64,000 nt of DNA, taken from assembly GCA_011390205.1 (NCBI GenBank), contig JAABSX010000008.1:49041-113040 (forward strand), given 5' to 3'. The position numbers and the translations under genes are program-made. Below are positions 53,301-61,136 of the stretch, in pieces (position 1 is the stretch's first letter; the number at the start of each line of letters is the position of its first letter). Under the pieces are notes generated by a model. That model was not told the origin of the DNA, ran no database searches, and saw only the letters and a list, made by a program, of their open reading frames with translations. The DNA is from Microscillaceae bacterium (GTDB taxonomy: Bacteria; Bacteroidota; Bacteroidia; Cytophagales; Microscillaceae).

Positions 53301-53675
53301 ATGGAAGAATTAAGCAAATACATAGCACAACATGCTGACCTACCCGAAGACAAGGCAAATCTTGCCGCAGAAGCTGCACTGGATTTTATCAAAAAAAGAG
53401 TAGCCAATACCGTAGATGACAAGGTGCTCACAGCCACCAAAAACCTAGGCTGGCTCATCAAAGCCGAAGTACACGAAGCCCTCACGGGTGAGCATGATGC
53501 TACACTCAGTGAGCGTCTTGGAGATTTTACAGAAGATGCCAAAGAAAAATTTGGAGATATGGCAGAGGGAGCTAAAGAAAAAATAGGCGAACTCTCTAAA
53601 AATGCTAAAAATTTCTTTGGAAGCCTTTTGAGCAAAGACAAAAAAACACCTCCTGAGCCAGAAGAAAAACCCTAA
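53301..53675 (+). CDS. Small amphipathic helical protein (YtxH-like), function unknown
   Basis: 124 residues. The first 75 are a mixed helical domain (EDKANLAAEAALDFIKKRV). The rest repeats an 11-residue amphipathic pattern (DFTEDAKEKFGDMAEGAKEK, then GELSKNAKNF) as in YtxH or late-embryogenesis-like proteins, and ends in a charged Pro/Glu tail. No signal peptide. Such helices often bind membranes or act in stress protection, but this is inference. It has its own terminator. Confidence 0.6.
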   Translation: MEELSKYIAQHADLPEDKANLAAEAALDFIKKRVANTVDDKVLTATKNLGWLIKAEVHEALTGEHDATLSERLGDFTEDAKEKFGDMAEGAKEKIGELSKNAKNFFGSLLSKDKKTPPEPEEKP

Positions 53676-53692
53676 GCCCAGTAAACATTAAA

Positions 53693-53724
53693 AAAGGGGA
53701 AGTAAGCAATTTACCTCCCCTCTT
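53693..53724 (+). terminator. Terminator of the amphipathic protein gene
   Basis: AGGGGAAGTAA and TTACCTCCCCT form an imperfect stem around a 5-nt loop, followed by a short T-rich stretch, 20 nt after the stop. Confidence 0.65.
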
Positions 53725-53913
53725 CTACTCTAGCTTATTTTTCTCACCCTCAGATTTCTACAAAATGATAAATTTTCCCCACTGCAGATTTAAACGATTC
53801 GGCTGAATATCCTGAAAAATAAAATGTGTGAAAGATGTAACAAATACATAAAATATTACAATGCTTTAAACAATAAATAAATTGAGCTTTGTAAATATCA
53901 AATATCATTCACA

Positions 53914-54732
53914 ATGAAAAATAAAACGGTACTCATTACAGGTGCTGCTGGTGGCATAGGGCATGCATTTGCGGAGGTAATCGCTGAAGACTCTTGTAAT
54001 CTTGTTTTGATTGATATTAGGGCAAAAGAATTGAGGGAAACCAAACAAGTCATAGAAAATGCTTTCCCTATTAAGATTAAGACCATTTGTAAAGATTTGA
54101 CAAAAGACACTGCTGCTCAAGAGATTTTTGACGAATTAAAATCTGAGAATATCAGCATTGATATCTTAATAAACAATGTAGGAATGGGCGATTTTGGTTT
54201 TTTTGCTGAATGTGACTGGAACAAACAAGCAACCATTATTCATCTCAATATTTTAGCTACTTTGCATCTCACAAGATTATTCTTGCCTTTGATGATTGCC
54301 AAAGGAAAAGGCAAAATATTAAACGTAGCATCTGTATCAGCATTCGCACCCAGCCCTCTGATGTCAGTCTATTTTGCTTCTAAGGCTTTTCTTGTGTCAT
54401 TTTCACAAGCCATCGGAGAAGAAGTCCGTAGCAAAGGGGTAAGCGTTACTACACTTTGCCCTGGACCTGTAAAAACTGCATTTCAGACCACCGTAAATGA
54501 TGCACAACCTGAGATGGCAAACAAAAAATTTTCTGTTTCGGATGTAAAAGCCGTGGCTATGTATGGCTATAAAGTCTTAAAAAAAGAAAGAAAACTGGCA
54601 ATATATGGGTTTTTTGCCAAAATAAGCGTGTTTATGATGAGCAACTTGCCCAAGCAATGGGTATGCAGAATTATGTTTTACTTACAAAAACAAAATAGAA
54701 AAAGCTTGTTTCAAGAAAAAAATGCTGAGTAG
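53914..54732 (+). CDS. Short-chain dehydrogenase/reductase (classical SDR)
   Basis: 272 residues. The NAD(P) motif is LITGAAGGIGHAF, then INNVGMGDFG (the NNAG region with Val for Ala), the catalytic Ser in ASVSAF, and the YxxxK site YFASK. The C-terminal 40 residues are hydrophobic and basic (FFAKISVFMMSNLPKQW), which suggests membrane association as in DltE/YqjQ-like or 17-beta-hydroxysteroid dehydrogenase-like SDRs. Substrate unknown. Monocistronic. Confidence 0.87.
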   Translation: MKNKTVLITGAAGGIGHAFAEVIAEDSCNLVLIDIRAKELRETKQVIENAFPIKIKTICKDLTKDTAAQEIFDELKSENISIDILINNVGMGDFGFFAECDWNKQATIIHLNILATLHLTRLFLPLMIAKGKGKILNVASVSAFAPSPLMSVYFASKAFLVSFSQAIGEEVRSKGVSVTTLCPGPVKTAFQTTVNDAQPEMANKKFSVSDVKAVAMYGYKVLKKERKLAIYGFFAKISVFMMSNLPKQWVCRIMFYLQKQNRKSLFQEKNAE

Positions 54733-54856
54733 AAGCTACCAAGTACACAGATTTTGCAGAAAGCCAGAAATGCAGTATTTTATCAAGTTTTAATATAACA
54801 ATTGGCTTACACCTTGGCTTATCAGACCAAACCGCAAAAAGTAAAACTGACTACTT

Positions 54857-54970
54857 ATGTTCACTCCTGATTATATCTTAGTCTTGGTTCTAGAGATCGC
54901 ACTTGTAGGGCTCGTGTTTTTTTATGTGTTAAAAGCAAATAAATCTGAGAAAGAAAGAAAAGACAAGTAA
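54857..54970 (+). CDS. 37-residue single-pass membrane microprotein
   Basis: A short frame from ATG 54857 to TAA 54970. It encodes an N-terminal MFTPDY, a 22-residue hydrophobic segment (YILVLVLEIALVGLVFFYVL) and a charged tail KANKSEKERKDK. The hydrophobic core followed by a strongly basic/acidic cytoplasmic tail is the usual form of a bacterial membrane microprotein. It resembles CcoQ-like or small stress peptides only in general shape. It sits alone between an SDR gene and truB. Expression is unproven. Confidence 0.45.
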   Translation: MFTPDYILVLVLEIALVGLVFFYVLKANKSEKERKDK

Positions 54971-55020
54971 TTCTCGGTTGACTGAAAATGAGTCTATTTC
55001 TTTCTGTTTTTCGTAACTGC

Positions 55021-55722
55021 TCAAGAAGGAAGAGGCATCGGGCTTATTTTCTTTAAAAAATCTTCTAAAGAATCCGCATCTTTCAGAAGATACTCCCCGA
55101 TAGAAGTGCGGCACAGCCCGTAGAGATAAGCACCCGACTGCAGTGCTGCCCCAAAATCTTTGGCAAGGCTTCGGATGTATGTACCTTTAGAGCATTGCAC
55201 CCTGAAGTGTATCTCAGGCATCTCAATCTTGGTAATCTCAAAGGCATAAATATGAATCGGGCGAGGAGTCAATTCTATTTCTTTGCCTGCACGGGCTAGT
55301 TTATACAGCCTTTTGCCATCTACCTGCACTGCAGAGTGCATAGGCGGGAGCTGCGTCTGAGCTCCCATAAATTGCTTGGCCGTGTCTAAGATTTGCTGCT
55401 CACTGATATGTGCCGTTTCAAATTCAGCATTCACCTCCGTCTCCCCATCAAAAGAAGGGGTAGTCTTGCCCAACATAAATACCCCTGTGTATTCTTTTTC
55501 TAAGCCTTGCAAGTGCTGTAGCTCTTTGGTCATCTTGCCCGTACCGATGAGTAAAAGCCCCGTGGCAAGTGGGTCAAGTGTGCCTGCGTGCCCCACTTTG
55601 ATTTTTCCTTCTGCTTTTTTGAGGGCGTGCTTGATTTTATTGACCACCTGAAAGGAAGTCCAGTGCAAGGGCTTATCTATGAGGAGTAATTCTCCTTCTT
55701 TAAAATTAAATGTATGGCTCAT
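55021..55722 (-). CDS. truB: tRNA pseudouridine(55) synthase TruB
   Basis: 233 residues, short form without the PUA domain, as common in Bacteroidota. Catalytic Asp50 lies in HAGTLDPLATGLL. Other marks are LLLIDKPLHWTSFQVVN and the late motif CSKGTYIRSLAKDFG. It makes the universal pseudouridine in the T-loop. It begins 4 nt after the outer-membrane protein gene, so translation is probably coupled. In many relatives truB follows uppP; here uppP is 11 kb away. Confidence 0.96.
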   Translation of the reverse strand: MSHTFNFKEGELLLIDKPLHWTSFQVVNKIKHALKKAEGKIKVGHAGTLDPLATGLLLIGTGKMTKELQHLQGLEKEYTGVFMLGKTTPSFDGETEVNAEFETAHISEQQILDTAKQFMGAQTQLPPMHSAVQVDGKRLYKLARAGKEIELTPRPIHIYAFEITKIEMPEIHFRVQCSKGTYIRSLAKDFGAALQSGAYLYGLCRTSIGEYLLKDADSLEDFLKKISPMPLPS

Positions 55723-55726
55723 AAGA

Positions 55727-56872
55727 TTATTTTTTTTGAATGACTTGTCCTATCCTAAACAAAGGACGGTATGTGATGTAAAATCCAAAACTAAACTCTA
55801 GAAGTTCATTCTGAAAATCATAATAAGGTTCTGCCCGCAAACTTAGTGATAAATCCTCTTGGATTATCCAATCTCTAAACAGACGAACAAACAACAAAGC
55901 TCTTTCTGCCTGAGAAAAAGCATCTCCTCTTTGAGAAAAAGACTTATACAAATCTCCTCCTTGTGTAGCGTTAAATCCATCTCCTTGCCAGAGGCTAAAC
56001 AATAAGTGGACGGGCTTTGTGTCTATTCCTAAATTATAATACAGTCCGTTTCCATTTCGGTCTATCTCGTTTGGACCTCCGTATTGCTCAGAAGAATGCA
56101 AGCCATAAAACTCGGCATATATTTTTTTGACAAACAGTCCTTCACTAAAATCTTGCTGTGCTTTGAGCCCGACAGCAGCATTGAGTTCGTTTCCTAGCAA
56201 AACAGGGACACTCAGGTCTTGCCCCCCTGTGTGCCTCAAGGTAATTTGCAGAGGAAGCGAAAGGTGGAAATTTTTTGAAGACAAAAAACGCCATTCACTT
56301 GTGAAGCCCACCCAAAAAATCTCGGGTTTGTCCTTGTTTTCGGGCACGATTTGCTGCCAATCTATCCAAAGCTCACTGTATAGCCTTGGGCGATGCCTGA
56401 TAAGCTGTAGCCCATGCTCTAGCCGCCTATTGATTGCTTGCTCAAAACCATACAAAGGCTCTATGAGGCGGTGTGCATAGTTGGCATGCAGATTTCCGAA
56501 AATGATTTTGGTAGAATCTTGTTGGTAGCTAATTCTGAAAATAGGACTAAATGCTCTAAGATTGTCCCGCCCAAAATCCTGTGCAAAGAATACTCCCCCT
56601 TCTATACTTAGCTGAGGCAAAGGCTTGTAAAGCACTGTGCTGCCGAGCTGTGTCCCTAGCAAGGTTTCTCCCGAGATGATGGGGTTAAAATACTCATTAT
56701 TACGCAAAAAATTATAACTCTGGAGCTTAAGCCAGACACTGCCTGCCTCTGTGCTTTCAGTATCGAAGCGTTCTTCTAGCAAATGATTGTCTAGCTGGGC
56801 ATACAAGCAGGTAGAGGAAAAAAACAAAAATGCAAAAAAGAGCTTGCATCTAATTATTAAAAAATTTAGCAT
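55727..56872 (-). CDS. Outer-membrane beta-barrel protein of unknown function
   Basis: 381 residues with a signal peptide ending at LYAQ. The mature protein alternates aromatic and polar residues throughout, with turns such as NEIDRNGNG and DAFSQAERA, and ends in FGFYITYRPLFRIGQV. It looks like a 14- to 18-stranded barrel. I could not tie it to a named family; a Wzi- or porin-like role is possible. Upstream and almost touching truB. Confidence 0.65.
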   Translation of the reverse strand: MLNFLIIRCKLFFAFLFFSSTCLYAQLDNHLLEERFDTESTEAGSVWLKLQSYNFLRNNEYFNPIISGETLLGTQLGSTVLYKPLPQLSIEGGVFFAQDFGRDNLRAFSPIFRISYQQDSTKIIFGNLHANYAHRLIEPLYGFEQAINRRLEHGLQLIRHRPRLYSELWIDWQQIVPENKDKPEIFWVGFTSEWRFLSSKNFHLSLPLQITLRHTGGQDLSVPVLLGNELNAAVGLKAQQDFSEGLFVKKIYAEFYGLHSSEQYGGPNEIDRNGNGLYYNLGIDTKPVHLLFSLWQGDGFNATQGGDLYKSFSQRGDAFSQAERALLFVRLFRDWIIQEDLSLSLRAEPYYDFQNELLEFSFGFYITYRPLFRIGQVIQKK

Positions 56873-57028
56873 TGTGGTATAAAAAATGGTGCAAATTATT
56901 TGGTATGTTAATAAATCTACCTAATTTTGATTAAAATTGTAGCAAATAATAAATTTTTATCAAATTATTTGTGAAGTTTGTTTTTTTATTCTAATTAAGC
57001 AAAATATTTCACCTCAAATATTATATCT

Positions 57029-58111
57029 ATGTCCACAAATGCTGAAAAATTAAAAGTATTACAAGCCACCATTGAAAAGCTAGAGAAATCTTATGGCAAA
57101 GGTACTGTGATGAGATTAAGTGATGAAAAAGTAGTAGATGTTGCTGCCATTCCTACGGGTTCACTTGGTTTAGACATTGCCCTCGGAGTAGGAGGAATTC
57201 CACGAGGAAGAGTAATAGAGATTTATGGCCCTGAATCTTCTGGTAAAACTACCCTTGCGATGCACTGCATCGCCGAAGCCCAAAAACTTGGAGGCATTGC
57301 CGCCTTTGTAGATGCAGAGCACGCCTTTGATAAAAGCTATGCCGAGAAACTAGGGCTAGATACTGAAAACTTACTCATCTCACAGCCTGATAGCGGTGAG
57401 CAAGCCCTCGAGATTACGGAGCATCTTATCCGCTCAGGTGCTATTGACATCATCGTAATAGATTCTGTGGCAGCCCTCGTGCCCAAAGCAGAGCTAGAAG
57501 GCGAAATGGGTGATAGCAAAATGGGTCTTCAGGCACGCTTGATGTCTCAGGCATTGCGTAAGCTCACGGGAGTCATTAATCGTACAGGATGCTGCTGTAT
57601 TTTTATTAACCAGCTTCGTGATAAAATCGGGGTCATGTTTGGTAGCCCTGAAACCACCACAGGCGGTAATGCACTTAAATTTTATGCGTCTGTTCGCCTT
57701 GATATTCGCCGAATCGGTCAGATTAAAGAAAGCGCAGACAACATCCTCGGAAACCGCACCCGTGTCAAAGTAGTCAAAAATAAAGTAGCCCCCCCCTTCA
57801 AAGTAGTAGAGTTTGACATCATCTATGGAGAAGGCATCTCAAAAGCAGGAGAGATTTTAGACATCGGCGTGGAGCTAAACATCATCAAAAAATCTGGCTC
57901 TTGGTTCTCGTATGGTGATACCAAACTAGGGCAAGGGCGTGAGACCGTTAAGCAGCTCATCTTGGATACTCCAGAGCTAGGCTTAGAGATTGAGCAAAAA
58001 ATAAAGGCTGAAATCGCCAATGCAGCTCCTTCACCTAAAAAAGGAAAAGCCGCAAGCAGTGCTACCAATGATGAAGATGACCTAGAAGACATGGAAGACA
58101 TGGGCGAATAA
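57029..58111 (+). CDS. recA: Recombinase RecA
   Basis: 360 residues with all RecA marks: Walker [10 protein letters not shown] (67-75), the [14 protein letters not shown] segment before loop L1, [20 protein letters not shown] containing loop L2, and an acidic C-terminal tail ([13 protein letters not shown]). It forms the filament for homologous recombination and, where LexA exists, triggers its self-cleavage. I found no obvious SOS box upstream. The start ATG is preceded by AT-rich DNA. A terminator lies 26 nt after the stop. Confidence 0.98.
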   Translation: MSTNAEKLKVLQATIEKLEKSYGKGTVMRLSDEKVVDVAAIPTGSLGLDIALGVGGIPRGRVIEIYGPESSGKTTLAMHCIAEAQKLGGIAAFVDAEHAFDKSYAEKLGLDTENLLISQPDSGEQALEITEHLIRSGAIDIIVIDSVAALVPKAELEGEMGDSKMGLQARLMSQALRKLTGVINRTGCCCIFINQLRDKIGVMFGSPETTTGGNALKFYASVRLDIRRIGQIKESADNILGNRTRVKVVKNKVAPPFKVVEFDIIYGEGISKAGEILDIGVELNIIKKSGSWFSYGDTKLGQGRETVKQLILDTPELGLEIEQKIKAEIANAAPSPKKGKAASSATNDEDDLEDMEDMGE

Positions 58112-58136
58112 AATGGCATCCCAAAAAAATACATCC

Positions 58137-58172
58137 AAAACCAATGTCCTTTTATCGGGGCATTGGTTTTTT
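58137..58172 (+). terminator. recA terminator
   Basis: AAAACCAATG and CATTGGTTTTTT form a 10-bp stem ending in a T run. The position shows that the frame continuing from 58113 cannot be the true start of the next gene. Confidence 0.85.
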
Positions 58173-58211
58173 GCTGTCAGACCTTGGCAAAACTTTGAGC
58201 AAAACTTAAAT

Positions 58212-59528
58212 ATGAGGGTGAATAATTTGAAATATGCACCTTTAGACTTAGCTTTGACTTTAAGAAAACGATATAAACCTGTGAGGCAAAACTTCTATTT
58301 TCATTTTAGCTTTCTTTCTGTCGTGGGCTGTCTGCTTTTTTTGTGCTGCCCCTCTGCGGTGCTGGCCCAGGTAGATACCCTCTTGAGTCCTGTTGATTTG
58401 AAGCGTCAGGAGGTATTTACAAAACTAAAGGAAGCCCTCAAAACGCCCGAGAAGGTCATCGTGTTAGATTTAGGAGAGAAAGACCTGAAATCTCTCCCTG
58501 AAAGCCTACAGAGGTTTGTCAATCTCCAAAAAATTAGCCTTTATGAGAATCAACTCAAAACACTTCCTGAATGGATAGGTGATTTTCCTAGATTACAGTG
58601 GATAGATGTCTATAGCAATGCCCTCAAAACCTTGCCCGCCTCCCTCTCAAAACTGCAGCACTTGTGGTATCTGGATGTAGGAGATAACCAACTCAGAGAA
58701 ATCCCTGAGGTAGTCTATCAGCTCACTGCGCTAAAGCATCTTTACCTGTATGGCAATCACCTGAAAACGCTGCCAACTGAGATTACAAGACTTTCTAAGT
58801 TAGAGCATCTGCGAGCAGGGCGAGGGTTTAGGTTTTTGTTTGGGGGCAATCACCTCAGACGACTGCCCGAAAACATAGGAGAGCTTTCAGAATTACAAGA
58901 ACTTCACTTGCCAGACAATGCCTTGCGTACATTGCCCGCTTCATTTTCGGAGCTTAAGAAGCTAAGATTTTTAGAATTGGGACACAATCGTTTTCGGGAA
59001 GTCCCGTCTGTGCTCCATACACTGAGCAGCTTAGAATATGTCAGCCTCTGGGATAGAAACCTAAAAGAGCCCACGGTGAAAGACTTTGTGCAATCACATC
59101 CTGACACAAAACTGCATTTGGAAGAAAAATATGCAGGGGCATTCTGGGCCATTTCGGCAGCAGCACAGCAGGGGCGGTTTACAGTGGCAGAGCTCGGGGT
59201 AGCAAGGGCTTGGCGCAAAGACATTTTTTTGATGGCTTTGGGGCTTTCAGGTGCTTTGAATCTTAATGGAAAGATGCAATCTGCACAGGCTTCTTTTTGG
59301 CTCAATGGCATTGGTTTTCTTTCTTTGGGAGCACATTTGGGGTATTTTTGGGAAGAAAACCAAAATAATATAGGATTCAGACCTGAAATAGGCATAGGCA
59401 CAAGCCTCTGGAATCTGAGCTATGGGCATCAGATTTTGTATCAAAAAGGCTCAGAAAATATCCCTAAGAATGTACTTACATTTCGTATTTTGCTGCCTAT
59501 CAGCCCTGGTTTTCCGATTTTTAAATAA
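58212..59528 (+). CDS. Leucine-rich-repeat protein with C-terminal small beta-barrel-like domain
   Basis: 438 residues from ATG 58212. The frame is open from 58113, but the first 33 codons run through the recA terminator. The signal peptide then ends near AVLAQ (residue 53), which is long. About nine LRRs follow, for example LQKISLYENQLKTLPEWIG and LKHLYLYGNHLKTLPTEI (about residues 75-290). The last 110 residues alternate hydrophobic and polar strands (SFWLNGIGFLSLGAHLGYF, RPEIGIGTSLWNLSYGHQIL) like a four-stranded outer-membrane module. An LRR displayed by a membrane module would be a binding protein. 15 nt before nuoK. Confidence 0.75.
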   Translation: MRVNNLKYAPLDLALTLRKRYKPVRQNFYFHFSFLSVVGCLLFLCCPSAVLAQVDTLLSPVDLKRQEVFTKLKEALKTPEKVIVLDLGEKDLKSLPESLQRFVNLQKISLYENQLKTLPEWIGDFPRLQWIDVYSNALKTLPASLSKLQHLWYLDVGDNQLREIPEVVYQLTALKHLYLYGNHLKTLPTEITRLSKLEHLRAGRGFRFLFGGNHLRRLPENIGELSELQELHLPDNALRTLPASFSELKKLRFLELGHNRFREVPSVLHTLSSLEYVSLWDRNLKEPTVKDFVQSHPDTKLHLEEKYAGAFWAISAAAQQGRFTVAELGVARAWRKDIFLMALGLSGALNLNGKMQSAQASFWLNGIGFLSLGAHLGYFWEENQNNIGFRPEIGIGTSLWNLSYGHQILYQKGSENIPKNVLTFRILLPISPGFPIFK

Positions 59529-59543
59529 AAAAATGTGTAAAGC

Positions 59544-59849
59544 GTGATTCCGATTAATTATTATTTGATTTTGGCTGCGTTTCTGTTTTCAGTGGGCATC
59601 GTGCTGATTATCACCAAACGAAATATGGTGGTGGTGCTGATGGGCATAGAGCTCATCTTAAATGCCGCCAACCTCAATCTAGTTGCATTTAGCCAATATG
59701 ACCCGCAACGCTTGCAGGGCAATTTCTTTGGTTTGTTTGTGATGGTGGTAGCCGCCGCAGAAGCTGCCGTGGCGCTAGGGATTCTCATTCAAGTGCATCG
59801 GCATTTCAAAACAAGCAACCTTGATGAGCTTGACGGGCTAAAAGGCTAG
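59544..59849 (+). CDS. nuoK: NADH-quinone oxidoreductase subunit K
   Basis: 101 residues with three membrane helices. The proton-channel carboxylates are present: Glu36 in MGIELILNAANLNLVAFS and Glu73 in VVAAAEAAVALGI. The tail LDELDGLKG is typical of NuoK and unlike MnhC/MrpC. The start is GTG at 59544; the nearby ATG at 59533 is out of frame and closes at once. NuoK is a membrane subunit of complex I, normally encoded between nuoJ and nuoL. Here none of the other subunits is adjacent: it follows the LRR gene by 15 nt and precedes a convergent gene. Confidence 0.92.
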   Translation: MIPINYYLILAAFLFSVGIVLIITKRNMVVVLMGIELILNAANLNLVAFSQYDPQRLQGNFFGLFVMVVAAAEAAVALGILIQVHRHFKTSNLDELDGLKG

Positions 59850-59890
59850 TAGTGCAATCAGTTAATTTTTAATAATGAGTGGCATCATAC

Positions 59891-59928
59891 AGAAGTGCCA
59901 CTTTTTAAAAAAGTGGAACGTCTTTTTA
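59891..59928. repeat. Palindromic element, copy 4; probable bidirectional terminator
   Basis: Arms AGAAGTGCCACTTTTT and AAAAAGTGGAACGTCT with two mismatches, then TTTTT on the plus strand. It lies 42 nt after nuoK at a convergent junction. The right arm and tail match the half copy at 63582 over 20 bp. Confidence 0.8.
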
Positions 59929-60097
59929 CACCTTACATATTTTTTGCAAATCTCCCTTTGCTGAATTATAAAATATCAGTTGACTGCACTAGAAGCCTTT
60001 GGGCTGGGCTACGACAGCCAGACCAAAAATAAAGCACACAGTACTCCACATAAAAAGAAGGCTGACTGCTTTATTGGTGGGTATGTCAGTACAAGGA

Positions 60098-61000
60098 TTA
60101 CTTTTTTAATAAGCGAACCATGCTCACTTGCAAGTAATAAGGCTCTAATTTGTCGGGGTCTAAATCTGTACGAGTTTTATCGCCTTCTCGTCCTTCGTAA
60201 GTTCGGTTTATGATTAAGCCTCCTTCTAGCTGTAGCCAAACTCTTTCTTTTACATTTACACTCAAAAAAGCCCCTCCATGTGTCGCATTCAAAGCAAAAT
60301 TATCAGCTACTGGAGATACAAAATTAAATTGATTGCCTGTTACCCTGCCTATTAAGCCTAGTTTGAACTTCTCGCTAGGCAAAAAAGCAGCTTCTCCTTT
60401 AAATGGAAAATTAATGTCTGTATAAAATTTTTGGGAAATGCTTTGCCAATAAAAATCAAGGGTAGGCAGCCAACTTGCCTCTCCTAAGAGGGTATTGTAA
60501 CTAGCCCCTATACCCAATAAAAAACTTTCATCCTCACGAAATAGCTTTTGTATTCGTGCTGCTCCTTGAAATATAAAATCGTTTTCAGCCCTATCTTTCT
60601 GAAAATCAGTAGCAATGCCAGGCTTTACATCTAAAATAAAACGCCAAGAATTGGCAAATTTTTGGCGAAGACTTAAGTTATAGTTGAGTGCATGCAGGCG
60701 GTCGGGTCTTTCTGCCTCAGGCTCTCCATTGGGCCAGTTTTGGTAAGTAAACTGATAGAGTGTATAATCAATGCTATGAAACAAGGAAGTATTTTCGCCA
60801 AGATTTGTCTCAAAATTTCCAAAAAGTGCTATTTCACTGTGTCCTATTTCTACACCTTCATAACGGTTGCTGCCCAAAATATCTACTATTTCGGTGCGGG
60901 CATATTGACGATAAGAAGCCCCAAACTGAGGCTGTATGCTTTGCCCCAGAAGGTAAGAATTCGCAACTAAAATGATTAAAAAAGGCAAAAAGATTTTCAT
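60098..61000 (-). CDS. Outer-membrane beta-barrel protein, unknown function
   Basis: 300 residues with a signal peptide ending near YLLGQ (residue 20). The barrel pattern runs over the whole length (FGNFETNLGENTSLFHSIDY, ANSWRFILDVKPGIATDF), ending in YYLQVSMVRLLKK. Short periplasmic turns and longer acidic loops are visible. It resembles generic porin-like proteins of Cytophagales. No family recognised. Just downstream of the amylase gene on the same strand, separated by a strong terminator. Confidence 0.65.
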   Translation of the reverse strand: MKIFLPFLIILVANSYLLGQSIQPQFGASYRQYARTEIVDILGSNRYEGVEIGHSEIALFGNFETNLGENTSLFHSIDYTLYQFTYQNWPNGEPEAERPDRLHALNYNLSLRQKFANSWRFILDVKPGIATDFQKDRAENDFIFQGAARIQKLFREDESFLLGIGASYNTLLGEASWLPTLDFYWQSISQKFYTDINFPFKGEAAFLPSEKFKLGLIGRVTGNQFNFVSPVADNFALNATHGGAFLSVNVKERVWLQLEGGLIINRTYEGREGDKTRTDLDPDKLEPYYLQVSMVRLLKK

Positions 61001-61073
61001 AGTTTGTGTGCGTTTGAGGTGTATTTGAGTCGGTAAAGATAAATCAATCCATTAACAGTATAAAAATAGCCAT

Positions 61074-61108
61074 AAAAAATCCTTTCAAGATTTAAGAAAG
61101 GATTTTTT
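61074..61108. terminator. Terminator of the amylase gene
   Basis: Perfect 13-bp arms AAAAAATCCTTTC / GAAAGGATTTTTT with a 9-nt loop, 29 nt after the amylase stop on the minus strand. Confidence 0.92.
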
Positions 61109-61136
61109 TAGGTTTACTGAAAAGCGTTGTGTTTGA

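Noticed and set aside
58904..59401. 165-codon minus-strand frame inside the LRR gene
   Set aside because: Mirror of repeated leucine codons; no start context and no homology pattern.
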